DNA of 20,570 nucleotides from JBGSZX01 sp964640545 (GTDB lineage: Bacteria; Bdellovibrionota; UBA2428): assembly GCA_964640545.1 (NCBI GenBank), contig CAZXHL010000041.1, positions 1 through 20,570 of the forward strand. Direction: 5' to 3'. This document shows, piece by piece, positions 1 through 7,203 of this stretch. Under the pieces are notes generated by a model that made no database searches, was not told the origin of the DNA, and was given only the letters and a program-made list of their open reading frames with translations. Position numbers and translations under genes: made by a program. The stretch's first letter is position 1. Each line of letters begins with the position of its first letter.

Positions 1-1227
1 GCCCTTGCGAATAAGGACCTCGGCAAACTCGACGCTGAAAAATGCACGGCTATCTGCAAAGCCGCAGACGAAGTCATCGAAGGCAAGTGGGACGCTCACT
101 TCCCTCTAGTCGTTTGGCAAACAGGCTCCGGCACTCAGTCCAACATGAATGCCAACGAGGTCATCTCCAACCGCGCTATCCAGATCATGGGCGGCGAAGT
201 GGGCAGCAAAAAGCCCGTCCACCCCAATGACGATGTCAACAAATCCCAATCCTCCAACGACGTATTCCCTACGGCCATGCACATTGCCGCCGTCGAAGAA
301 TTCGAGCGTCACCTTCTCCCGAACCTCAAACTTTTTAGAGACGCTCTTCTGAAAAAAGAAAAGCTCTTCGACAAAATCATCAAAGTCGGCCGCACTCACC
401 TTATGGATGCGACACCTCTGACTCTCGGACAAGAATTCTCTGGCTACAGAACCCAACTCGACTATGGCATTGAGCGCATCGAGCAAAGCCTTCCTCGCCT
501 CAGACAACTCGCTCAAGGCGGCACTGCCGTTGGAACTGGCCTCAACACCCATCCAAAATTTGCAGAGCTTGTTGCCAAAAAGATCACAGAGATCAGTGGC
601 TGCGAATTCGTCACAGCTCCCAACAAGTTCGAAGCCCTTGCCGCACACGACGCCTTTGTCTTCGCTCATGGTGCCCTTAAGACACTCGCTTGTAGCTTCA
701 TGAAAATTGCCAATGACATTCGCTGGCTCGGGTCAGGCCCTCGTTGCGGAATCGGCGAGCTTGCCCTTCCCGAAAACGAACCGGGCTCATCCATCATGCC
801 AGGTAAAGTGAACCCCACCCAAAGTGAATCCATGACCATGGTCTGCTGCCAGATCATCGGCAACGACGTGGCCCTCAACGTCGGCGGCTGCTCTGGAAAT
901 TTCGAGCTCAACGTCTTCAAGCCATTGATGGCCCACAACCTCATTCACTCCACTCGCCTATTAGGCGATTCGGCCCGAAGCTTTGTCGAGAATTGCCTCG
1001 ATGGCCTGGAGCCCAATGAGCCGACCATCGCTCGCCATCTCGAAAACACCCTCATGCTCGTCACAGCCCTCAACCCTCATATCGGCTACGACAAAGCGGC
1101 CAAAATCGCCAAAAAAGCCCATTCAGAAGGCTCAACCCTTCGTGAAGCAGCTCTAGAGCTTGGATTCCTCAGCGAAGAAGAATTCGAAAAATGGGTCCGC
1201 CCTGAGGAAATGACCTCCCCGAAGTAA
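1..1227 (+). CDS. fumC: Class II fumarate hydratase, 5' end missing
   Basis: Reversible hydration of fumarate to L-malate in the TCA cycle; cytosolic homotetramer in the family. The reading frame is open from base 1, so the start lies upstream; 408 residues are visible, against about 460 for the family, so roughly 55-60 N-terminal residues are lost. Family hallmarks visible: SGTQSNMN (bases about 127-150), GRTHLMDATP followed by LGQEFSGY (bases about 391-445), and the superfamily signature GSSIMPGKVNP (bases 784-816), which forms the mobile loop with the catalytic Ser. These distinguish it from aspartase/argininosuccinate lyase members, with FumC the best fit. It ends in TAA at 1225-1227. No clear U-tract terminator follows. 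Codon use is strongly C-ending but matches neighbouring genes, so I see no sign of transfer. Confidence 0.96.
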   Translation, partial: ALANKDLGKLDAEKCTAICKAADEVIEGKWDAHFPLVVWQTGSGTQSNMNANEVISNRAIQIMGGEVGSKKPVHPNDDVNKSQSSNDVFPTAMHIAAVEEFERHLLPNLKLFRDALLKKEKLFDKIIKVGRTHLMDATPLTLGQEFSGYRTQLDYGIERIEQSLPRLRQLAQGGTAVGTGLNTHPKFAELVAKKITEISGCEFVTAPNKFEALAAHDAFVFAHGALKTLACSFMKIANDIRWLGSGPRCGIGELALPENEPGSSIMPGKVNPTQSESMTMVCCQIIGNDVALNVGGCSGNFELNVFKPLMAHNLIHSTRLLGDSARSFVENCLDGLEPNEPTIARHLENTLMLVTALNPHIGYDKAAKIAKKAHSEGSTLREAALELGFLSEEEFEKWVRPEEMTSPK

Positions 1228-1246
1228 GCTACTGACTTCATTTACT

Positions 1247-1292
1247 GTGCGCCGGGAACGGTTGGTGGGGCTCAAAGCAGCCCAGAACGCAC
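1247..1292 (+). other. Possible structured element after fumC
   Basis: GTGCG (1247-1251) can pair with CGCAC (1288-1292). GTT (1261-1263) can pair with AAC (1286-1288), and GGGCT (1268-1272) with AGCCC (1279-1283). The result is a bulged hairpin with no T-run after it. It may be a 3'-UTR structure of fumC or chance pairing. I recognise no known RNA family. Confidence 0.2.
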
Positions 1293-1373
1293 GAGTAACA
1301 CGTTCACGTATTTTATGACGCAATGCAAAAATAACTCTTTTTAAACCGATGTATTTCTGCTAAAAGCAAGACC

Positions 1374-1403
1374 TTACACGGAAGACCCGCTGCGTTACAC
1401 GGA
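1374..1403. repeat. 9-bp direct repeat, 21-bp period, upstream of wHTH regulator gene
   Basis: TTACACGGA occurs at 1374-1382 and exactly again at 1395-1403. The 21-bp spacing is two helical turns, so both copies face the same side of the DNA. The downstream gene encodes an OmpR/PhoB-type winged helix, a fold that usually binds tandem direct repeats. An operator is therefore possible, but this is inference. The remaining gap sequence (1228-1480) shows no gene and no convincing sigma-70 promoter. Confidence 0.45.
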
Positions 1404-1443
1404 TTTGTACTCGGCAATCTTCTCGCAAACGTGTATATCGATT

Positions 1444-1463
1444 CTGCCAGCTAGGTCTGGCGG
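1444..1463 (+). promoter_or_regulatory. Leader hairpin just before the TPR-wHTH ribosome site
   Basis: GCCAG (1446-1450) and CTGGC (1457-1461) pair around a 6-nt loop, extended by a T-G and a C-G pair to 7 bp. The GTGAGG ribosome-binding region begins at about 1465, directly after the stem. The hairpin could modulate translation; there is no evidence beyond the pairing. Confidence 0.3.
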
Positions 1464-1480
1464 GGTGAGGAAAAAGGGAC

Positions 1481-3352
1481 ATGGATGTAAAGAAAGAAAG
1501 CACCACCACTCCGGCAAAAACGTCGGAAGCTTCAAATCTATCCTCTGAAATCTCAAAAGCGTTAGATCTTTTGATTTCAGGAAAGACGGAAGAAGCAAAG
1601 AATCTTTTAGAGACTTACGTTGAAGGTGAGAACATCAGCAACGAGTGTAAGCTAAAAGCTTACGGTCATCTTATTCGACTTGCTGGCGAATCTTTCGACC
1701 TCGACAGCGCTCCAGCCTACATTGATGCGATCAAAAAGATCGACGTTAAAACCTCAGAAGAAAAATCTTGTTTTGCAGAGTGCCTCTACGCCATTGGCGC
1801 AGGATGGTCGTACCTTGGAGACCAAACCAAAGCTCGCAAAAATTTAACTGAAGCCAAAAATCTCACCGAAGAAATCGGCAACAGCAAACTCAAATTCTTC
1901 GCACAACTTGGATTACTAGAAGTCCTTCGCCAAGAAGGTAAATACTCTCAAGTCCTTGAAGAACTCCCAGCTCTAGAAAAAGAAGCTGTCGACACCAACA
2001 TGCCGCAAGCAGTTGGTTCGTGCAAAATTTTGCGCGGCGACGCCCTCCGCAAAAAAGGCCTCTATAACGAAGCTCTCGAAGCCTACACTTTGGCCCTAGA
2101 GATCTACAGCCAGAATAAAAACAGCCCCTTCTATCATTATGTTCTTTGGGCACTAGGCACCTGCTACGCAGCCCTCGAAGACAAAGAAAAAGCTGTCATC
2201 TACCTAGAACTCGCAAGTCACAACTCCCAAAGCATCCAATTTTGGAGAGTGAACATTCGAGCCAACTTGACTCTTGCGGAGCTTCACACAATCTCTGGCC
2301 ACTACGTTCAAGCCGAAGATTGCTACAAGAAAGTCCTCGCTCATTCTGGAATGGATGAGAATTCCTACTACGGCAAACGCTACCTTCGCGGAATGGCCCT
2401 TCTTTACACCCGCATGGGTGAATACGAAAAAGCCGATGAGATCATCGACAAACTCGTTGTGGCAGCTGTTCGAGAGGAAAAGCAAGGCGACATCATGCGC
2501 CTGCGCCTCCTCAAAGCCGAAGTCCTTATCCGCGGCGGCGAAGCCAATCAGCTCGATGAAGCTCGCGGCATGCTTGAAGAAGCCATGGCCTACTACAAAG
2601 AACGAAAAATTCTTCGCCACAAAGCTTCTTGCCTTGAACTTTTGGCTCGCCTTGATTCTGTTGGTGGCTTCCCACAAGAAGCACTCGCAAAGGTTAACAA
2701 GACTATGGAGATCGCTAAGACGAGCTCTTTCGATCGTCTCTTCCTGAGAGCTGCTCTTGCTAAAAAAGTTTTGGAGCGCAAGCTAGGGCACAGTCCTTCT
2801 GCAGACGACGATCAGCGCATCCGCAGAATGATCAACCAATTGAATGCTCGTCCTGAGCGAATCATTTTGGCTCGATTCAAATACGAATCTTACGATGAAT
2901 GGAGTAACGAGCTTCGAAACCTCGACTCTCACGGCCAGCGTTTCGTGAACGAGTTCTTCGATGACTTCCACTTCATCCCGAACCAAAGCGTCGACATCGA
3001 AATCGACCGCAACTCAAACTATGTTCGTGAGAAGCACTTGGGAGAGATCCCTTTCCACAACAAATTTACATTGATGAAAATATTGCTACTTCTAGCAGAA
3101 ACTCCGGGGAAGGAATTTTCTAAAGAAGTTTTGGCAAAAGAGATTTGGGATCAAGAATACAACCCACTTCGACATGACAACAATATTTACATCAACATCA
3201 ACAGGCTCAGGAAGTTACTTGAGCCGAACCCTCGCGAAAGTCGTTACGTAATGAACGGCTCAAAAGGGTATTATTTCAATCCTTCGATGAAAGTGAATAT
3301 TTCGTCGAGGATCTCTGACGTTGCGCCTCGTAGCCAGGGCGTTAACCCGTAG
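1481..3352 (+). CDS. TPR-repeat protein with C-terminal OmpR/PhoB-type winged helix
   Basis: A 623-aa cytoplasmic protein with no signal peptide or membrane segment. Residues about 20-450 are helical, with repeated TPR-like spacing (Ala/Gly/Tyr at packing positions, e.g. GDALRKKGLYNEALEAYTLA and YYGKRYLRGMALLYTRMGEY). Residues about 525-601 read as an OmpR/PhoB winged helix: a hydrophobic first helix (FTLMKILLLL), LAKEIWD, a recognition-helix segment with NNIYININRLRKLLE, and the wing ending SKGYYFNP. There is no receiver domain. SARP/BTAD regulators carry the same two modules in the opposite order (DNA binding first). It is likely a transcription factor whose TPR part senses a protein or ligand; the targets are unknown. 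The ATG start at 1481 has a purine-rich site (GTGAGG, AAAGGG) before it. It may be autoregulated through the repeat at 1374-1403 (inference). Confidence 0.85.
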   Translation: MDVKKESTTTPAKTSEASNLSSEISKALDLLISGKTEEAKNLLETYVEGENISNECKLKAYGHLIRLAGESFDLDSAPAYIDAIKKIDVKTSEEKSCFAECLYAIGAGWSYLGDQTKARKNLTEAKNLTEEIGNSKLKFFAQLGLLEVLRQEGKYSQVLEELPALEKEAVDTNMPQAVGSCKILRGDALRKKGLYNEALEAYTLALEIYSQNKNSPFYHYVLWALGTCYAALEDKEKAVIYLELASHNSQSIQFWRVNIRANLTLAELHTISGHYVQAEDCYKKVLAHSGMDENSYYGKRYLRGMALLYTRMGEYEKADEIIDKLVVAAVREEKQGDIMRLRLLKAEVLIRGGEANQLDEARGMLEEAMAYYKERKILRHKASCLELLARLDSVGGFPQEALAKVNKTMEIAKTSSFDRLFLRAALAKKVLERKLGHSPSADDDQRIRRMINQLNARPERIILARFKYESYDEWSNELRNLDSHGQRFVNEFFDDFHFIPNQSVDIEIDRNSNYVREKHLGEIPFHNKFTLMKILLLLAETPGKEFSKEVLAKEIWDQEYNPLRHDNNIYININRLRKLLEPNPRESRYVMNGSKGYYFNPSMKVNISSRISDVAPRSQGVNP

Positions 3353-3426
3353 AACTGTATTTTGATCGCATAGGATCAGCGCAGCTCTCGAGCTAAATAT
3401 GGATACAAAACCTGAAGGGGGTTAAA

Positions 3427-4065
3427 ATGAAGGGTCTGTTTATGCAGAACAAAAAGAAGGGAACCTTAGCAAGCCTGTTTGTACTGGCTGTGCTTTGTCT
3501 TTCTTCCATCACAGCAATAGGAATGAGCGGCAAGCAGCCAACCGAAGTAGGAGTCTTGGGCGGAGGCGCAAACCCCGAAAAGACCATTCTTTTCCCGGCG
3601 GCAGAGTGCAATGTTAGGGCTTCTATGGCCAAGTCTCGAGAGAAGCTCGAAGAACGCCACAACTTCCTTTCACCTCAGGGTATTTTTCCGTGGCCCGACA
3701 TCACAGGTCGATTCAATATCAACGGTATCTGGCTCAGCGAGACGCGCGGTGTATACGTCGTCATCAGCCAGAAGAACCACAGAGACTCCCCCGAATACGG
3801 AGCCCTAAGTGTTGAATTTTACTCATCTTGCGACAATTCTCTGATTGCCCGCGGCAAACGGGTTCTCACGAAAGATGATTGGGCCGACACAAAAGTCATG
3901 ATCTACCTCACCCAACACGACCTACATGGCAGACGTTTATTTGCTGAAGTCAGAGCCATGATGGGCAATGGGGCCGATGTGGACGACAACGTCGCCATTC
4001 GGATCTTGGAGCTACGCACAAGAACTGAAGTTAGAGACCTTCTATTCACAAGAAGATTTCTATAA
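3427..4065 (+). CDS. Small exported protein of unknown function
   Basis: A 212-aa protein I do not recognise. The N-terminus is basic (NKKK) and followed by a hydrophobic stretch of about 20 residues (LASLFVLAVLCLSSITAIGM), typical of a Sec signal peptide; the Cys in it does not fit a lipobox. The mature part has two cysteines (in AAECNV and SSCDNS), which could form a disulfide in the periplasm, and reads as mostly beta-strand with a central Trp/Gly-containing segment (FNINGIWLSETRGVYVVIS). A strong ribosome-binding site (AGGGGG, 3416-3421) sits 5 nt before the ATG at 3427; an in-frame ATG at 3442 is an alternative start. It follows the TPR-wHTH gene by 74 bp, a gap that includes an inverted repeat TGATC-N6-GATCA (3363-3378). 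A strong hairpin lies 17 bp after its stop. It is likely periplasmic or outer-membrane associated. Confidence 0.75.
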   Translation: MKGLFMQNKKKGTLASLFVLAVLCLSSITAIGMSGKQPTEVGVLGGGANPEKTILFPAAECNVRASMAKSREKLEERHNFLSPQGIFPWPDITGRFNINGIWLSETRGVYVVISQKNHRDSPEYGALSVEFYSSCDNSLIARGKRVLTKDDWADTKVMIYLTQHDLHGRRLFAEVRAMMGNGADVDDNVAIRILELRTRTEVRDLLFTRRFL

Positions 4066-4082
4066 TTAGGAGACTGTCTTTT

Positions 4083-4116
4083 GGGCCTTAGAGGGAAATA
4101 TCCCCCTCCAGGGCCT
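4083..4116 (+). terminator. Strong hairpin after exported-protein gene, no U-tract
   Basis: GGGCCTT (4083-4089) pairs with AGGGCCT (4110-4116), and GAGGG (4091-4095) with CCCTC (4104-4108). There is one mismatch between the two stems and an 8-nt loop. The sequence after it (CAATAAAC) lacks a T-run, so termination would be atypical; it may instead protect an mRNA 3' end. The rest of the gap to 4271 shows no gene. Confidence 0.45.
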
Positions 4117-4271
4117 CAATAAACTTGACCAGACTGGGTCGCTTCGCTAGAAGTTCCGGCTCAGCGGGGGTTATTTGGATTCTCTATCGTTTTTCGTGAA
4201 GTCCCAATAATCCGCAAAGAAACTGTAACTAGATAACTGACTAAAACTGATTGATTTTAAGGATTTATATT

Positions 4272-4391
4272 ATGGGTCGCGACGACAACCGATTAACAAA
4301 AAAAGTAAAGCAGCGTGCTGCTCAACGTAAGAAAAAAGAGCGCATCAAGCAACGTATTGAAGCTGGAAAGGCGAAGAAGAATGGAAACTAA
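4272..4391 (+). CDS. 39-aa highly basic protein overlapping rpsR start
   Basis: The ATG at 4272 is preceded by AAGGA (4259-4263) with 8-nt spacing, an excellent ribosome-binding site. The 39-codon product begins MGRDDNRLTKKVKQ and is 16/39 Lys+Arg, probably one long helix. It ends at TAA 4389-4391, and the rpsR start ATG (4381) lies inside its last codons, giving an 11-nt overlap in another frame. That suggests translational coupling. Small basic proteins next to ribosomal genes are often ribosome-associated (e.g. Thx, or the basic tail of bS21), but I see no clear match to either, so the role is inference. It is easily missed because of its length. Confidence 0.7.
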   Translation: MGRDDNRLTKKVKQRAAQRKKKERIKQRIEAGKAKKNGN

Positions 4392-4680
4392 TAACAACTC
4401 TTCATCAAGATCTGAAGGCAAGCCAGGAGAAGACGGTCGTCAAGATCGCCCTCGTCGCACAAATCGCTTTAGCCGTCGCAAAGTTTGCCCATTCATCATG
4501 GATAAGACTTTAGTCCTCGACTACAAGAACATGAAGGTCATCAACCGTTTCGTAACTGAAACTGGAAAAATTGTTCCTCGTCATGTTTCTGGCGTTAGCG
4601 CGAAGAACCAAAGAAAACTTTCTAAGCACATCAAACGTGCTCGCGCTTTGGGCTTCGTAGCTCCGCTCATCGCTGAGTAG
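4381..4680 (+). CDS. rpsR: 30S ribosomal protein bS18
   Basis: A component of the 30S platform that binds bS6 and 16S rRNA in the family. The frame is open from 4315, but the natural start is ATG 4381 (METNNNSSSR), giving 99 aa, with AAAGG at 4367-4371 9 nt upstream inside the preceding small gene. The core matches bS18: RRKVCPF, then LDYKNMKVINRFVTETGKIV and KNQRKLSKHIKRARALGF. The N-terminal extension before the core (about 30 residues, Ser/Asn/Gly/Arg-rich) is longer than the about 8 residues in E. coli. Unlike the common rpsF-rpsR-rplI order, neither rpsF nor rplI is adjacent. A textbook terminator follows at 4759. Confidence 0.95.
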   Translation: METNNNSSSRSEGKPGEDGRQDRPRRTNRFSRRKVCPFIMDKTLVLDYKNMKVINRFVTETGKIVPRHVSGVSAKNQRKLSKHIKRARALGFVAPLIAE

Positions 4681-4681
4681 A

Positions 4682-4721
4682 CTGTTAATAGCAGTTCCTT
4701 GAACTGCTCTGTTAATAGCAG
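4682..4721 (+). repeat. 13-bp direct repeats with an 8-bp hairpin after rpsR
   Basis: CTGTTAATAGCAG occurs at 4682-4694 and again at 4709-4721 (27-bp period). Between and overlapping them, AGCAGTTC (4690-4697) pairs perfectly with GAACTGCT (4701-4708) around a 3-nt loop. It starts one base after the rpsR stop codon. This may be a 3'-UTR structure or protein-binding site; I recognise no known motif. Confidence 0.6.
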
Positions 4722-4758
4722 CTATCCTTACCGCTGAAACAATAGTCATATTAATCAA

Positions 4759-4790
4759 AGCGAAGATCCTCAGGGATCTTCGCTTTTTCT
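4759..4790 (+). terminator. Rho-independent terminator of the rpsR unit
   Basis: AGCGAAGATCC (4759-4769) pairs perfectly with GGATCTTCGCT (4774-4784) around a 4-nt loop, and TTTTT (4784-4788) follows. It ends the small-basic-protein/rpsR transcript. Confidence 0.93.
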
Positions 4791-4858
4791 ATTTCAAGAA
4801 ACAAATTTTTGGAACACTCCCCCTTACCCCCCAGCTAGGCGGTCGATAGAATGAGAGT

Positions 4859-7120
4859 GTGAGCCTTGAAAGTATAAAATCATCCATCAAAACTCGTTTT
4901 GACGACTCCAAAAGAGTTCTAACTTTTGACGAGTATTTTAAGCTCTGCGCAGAATCGCCTTACAAATACACTCGAAATGCAGCGGCCTACATCGTAGATG
5001 CTGTCGAGCATTTCGGAACCGCGCAGAAGAAAGTTCGCAAAAAGAACATCACTCGCTTCAACATTTTTGACAATGCCTTTGCGGAAGCACCGACTCCACT
5101 CGCGGGGCATGAAAGCGTTCAGAAGCAAATCATAAGAAACCTAAGAGCCTTTGCCCACTCAGGCAGGTCAGATAAACTTCTTCTTCTCTACGGACCGAAC
5201 GGTTCGGCAAAAAGTAGTTTCGTAAAAATTCTCTATGACGGAATCGAAGAATATTCACGCAACACTGATGGAATGGGGTTTAGCTTCAGCTGGATTTTTC
5301 CACATGACTCATTCGATCGAAAAAGTATGGGAATCGGACCACGTAGCGATGCCGACCTCGTGGACTCCTATGCGCACCTTGAACAAGATCAGATTGGGGC
5401 CATCGTGCGAAGTGAACTCAACGAAAACCCCCTTTATCTGATACCGCGCTCCGAACGAGAGAAGCTATTCAACGACTGGGTTGAAAACGCAAAAGATGCC
5501 GGGGAAAAACAGCGCCTCAAGATTTGTAGAGAAACGTTTCTCAGAGCGGAACTAAGCCACAAAAACACATTGATACTTGAAGCTCTTCTCGACAACTACG
5601 GTGGAGATTTCAGCAAAGTGCTACGGCACGTAAGAGTGGAAAGACTCTATCTTTCTTCAAAGCTTCGCAAAGGACTAGTCACGATTCAGCCTCAACTCGC
5701 AGTGGACGCTGGACTAAGGCAAGTCACCCTAGACCGCTCGCTAGCCAATCTTCCACCTGCCCTGCAAAGCCTGAACTTGTTTCAACTCGAAGGACACCTC
5801 GTAGACGGCAATCGAGGCTCGGTTGAGTTTAACGATTTACTCAAACGCCCGGTCGAACATTTCAAATATCTCCTGAGCACTTGCGAAAATGGAACTCTCA
5901 CACTCGGCGGAATCCTCCTATACCTCGACACCGTTTTCGTCGGAAGCACCAACGACAGACAACTTGAAGCCTTTAGGGAGCATCCCGAATACAGCAGCTT
6001 TAAAGCTAGAATCGAGTTGATTAAAGTCCCATACCTACTTCGCATTAGCGATGAAGAAGAAATCTACAAAGATACCGCGGCCAAAAATGCCGGAAATAAA
6101 GAAATCCTCCCTCACTCCACCTACCTGCTTGCAATCTGGGCGGTAGCCTCTCGACTGAAGAAGCCCTTACTCAAAGACAAAAACGCCATGCTCACAAAAG
6201 TCCTGGAGAAAATATCCCCGATTCAAAAAGCTTTTTTATACGACTCAGCGCAAGTGCCTGAGGACTTAGACGAAGAGCAAAGACGGGAACTACTTGGCCA
6301 CCTCGAGGACCTCGTCGACGAACATCAAAAGCTCCCTTACTACGAGGGTCTTTTGGGTCCTTCAGCCAGGGAGTTGAAAGCCATTCTCCAACTTGCAGCT
6401 CAGAATGAGGCTTACCCGAGTCTCGGCCCCAATGCGATTTTTTCTGAACTCAAGAACCTAGTGAAAAGACCTCAGGACTTTGAATATCTCAGGCAAGAAC
6501 CTATGGGGCTCTACCACAACTATGATGCCCTCATTGATGAAGTGCGCGGGGTTTGGCTTGACCTTATAGAAGAAGAAATGCGTGCTTGTCTAAATCTAGA
6601 GCAAGCCGAACAACTCGAAGAATTCCTAGGCAAGTATGTCTATCACTCGACTCACTTTGTGCGGGAAGAGAAGATTCGAAATCGCATCACTGGAAAAAGT
6701 GAAGATCCAGACGCCTCTCTCATGAAAGAGTTTGAAGATCTTATCGGGATTCCTGCCGCGCAAGCGATGGACTTTCGCAAAAACATCATTTCCAGGCTTG
6801 GCGCTTGGTCCGTCGAGAATCCCACTCGAGATAGCGCGGGGGGTCTACCTTACCCAGTAATTTTCCCCGATCTAGTCGAAAAAATGGTAGATCACGTCCG
6901 AGAATCTCAAAACTCCAAAATCAGGTCGATGGGAGCTTTGATCCTGGATCTCAAGGAGTTTGATAGCCTGACTAGCTCGGACCAAGATTCGAGATCTCTT
7001 TCCGAATCGAGGCAGATGCTTTTGAAAGTTTATGATGGCATGCAGACAAAATTTGGCTATGGTCCGAAGGGTGCACAAGAAGCTTTGATTGAATTGGTCA
7101 AAGCTCGCTACGCCCAATAA
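4859..7120 (+). CDS. prkA: PrkA-family serine protein kinase / AAA+ protein
   Basis: A 753-aa cytoplasmic protein of the PrkA/YeaG family (E. coli member about 644 aa). In that family an AAA+ domain is followed by a PrkA C-terminal kinase-like domain, and the proteins act in sporulation, nutrient-stress and nitrogen-starvation responses. Visible here: a family-type N-terminus with LTFDEYFKLC; a PrkA-style Walker A, GPNGSAKS at residues 112-119, preceded by LLLLY; and the conserved block GNRGSVEFNDLLKRP followed by GILLYLDTVFVGSTND, which parallels the ANxGxxEFxEMFKxP/NE region of YeaG. The start is GTG at 4859 with only a weak purine stretch before it; an ATG at 4851 is out of frame. The usual partners (DUF444 YeaH-like and SpoVR-like proteins) are not next to it; a Cys-rich small protein follows instead. 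Substrates are unknown. Some PrkA proteins may act as AAA+ proteases rather than kinases. Confidence 0.88.
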   Translation: MSLESIKSSIKTRFDDSKRVLTFDEYFKLCAESPYKYTRNAAAYIVDAVEHFGTAQKKVRKKNITRFNIFDNAFAEAPTPLAGHESVQKQIIRNLRAFAHSGRSDKLLLLYGPNGSAKSSFVKILYDGIEEYSRNTDGMGFSFSWIFPHDSFDRKSMGIGPRSDADLVDSYAHLEQDQIGAIVRSELNENPLYLIPRSEREKLFNDWVENAKDAGEKQRLKICRETFLRAELSHKNTLILEALLDNYGGDFSKVLRHVRVERLYLSSKLRKGLVTIQPQLAVDAGLRQVTLDRSLANLPPALQSLNLFQLEGHLVDGNRGSVEFNDLLKRPVEHFKYLLSTCENGTLTLGGILLYLDTVFVGSTNDRQLEAFREHPEYSSFKARIELIKVPYLLRISDEEEIYKDTAAKNAGNKEILPHSTYLLAIWAVASRLKKPLLKDKNAMLTKVLEKISPIQKAFLYDSAQVPEDLDEEQRRELLGHLEDLVDEHQKLPYYEGLLGPSARELKAILQLAAQNEAYPSLGPNAIFSELKNLVKRPQDFEYLRQEPMGLYHNYDALIDEVRGVWLDLIEEEMRACLNLEQAEQLEEFLGKYVYHSTHFVREEKIRNRITGKSEDPDASLMKEFEDLIGIPAAQAMDFRKNIISRLGAWSVENPTRDSAGGLPYPVIFPDLVEKMVDHVRESQNSKIRSMGALILDLKEFDSLTSSDQDSRSLSESRQMLLKVYDGMQTKFGYGPKGAQEALIELVKARYAQ

Positions 7121-7161
7121 AAGGCACCCGGAACTCTTGACGCAATGAATATAAAGTAAAG

Positions 7162-7189
7162 CTTAAGTAACTCTTTTAAGTTACTTAAG
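7162..7189. promoter_or_regulatory. Perfect 11-bp inverted repeat before Cys-rich gene
   Basis: CTTAAGTAACT (7162-7172) and AGTTACTTAAG (7179-7189) are perfect inverse copies around CTTTTA. The repeat lies between the prkA stop and the GAGG ribosome site (7193-7196) of the next gene. It could be an operator for a dimeric regulator or an RNA hairpin controlling the downstream gene. It is AT-rich with no T-run after it, so a terminator is unlikely. A TTGACG lies at 7137-7142, but no good -10 is spaced correctly. Confidence 0.55.
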
Positions 7190-7203
7190 AGTGAGGATAA
7201 CCT

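Noticed and set aside
106..669. 187-aa open frame on the minus strand inside fumC
   Set aside because: It is antisense to conserved fumarase sequence, with low-complexity Phe/Gly/Asp-rich product and no ribosome site; a shadow of biased codon use.
3385..3396. AGCTCTCGAGCT near-palindrome as an operator
   Set aside because: The arms are only 5 bp around 2 nt and there is no second copy or promoter context.
4140..4271. S6:S18-type leader motif (CCG near a hairpin) upstream of the rpsR unit
   Set aside because: A CCGGCTCAGCGGGG stretch is present, but I could not draw the conserved bulge and pseudoknot; not supportable by eye.
7137..7160. TTGACG plus TATAAA as a promoter before the Cys-rich gene
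   Set aside because: TATAAA (7150-7155) is only 7 bp after TTGACG, far too close for a sigma-70 promoter.
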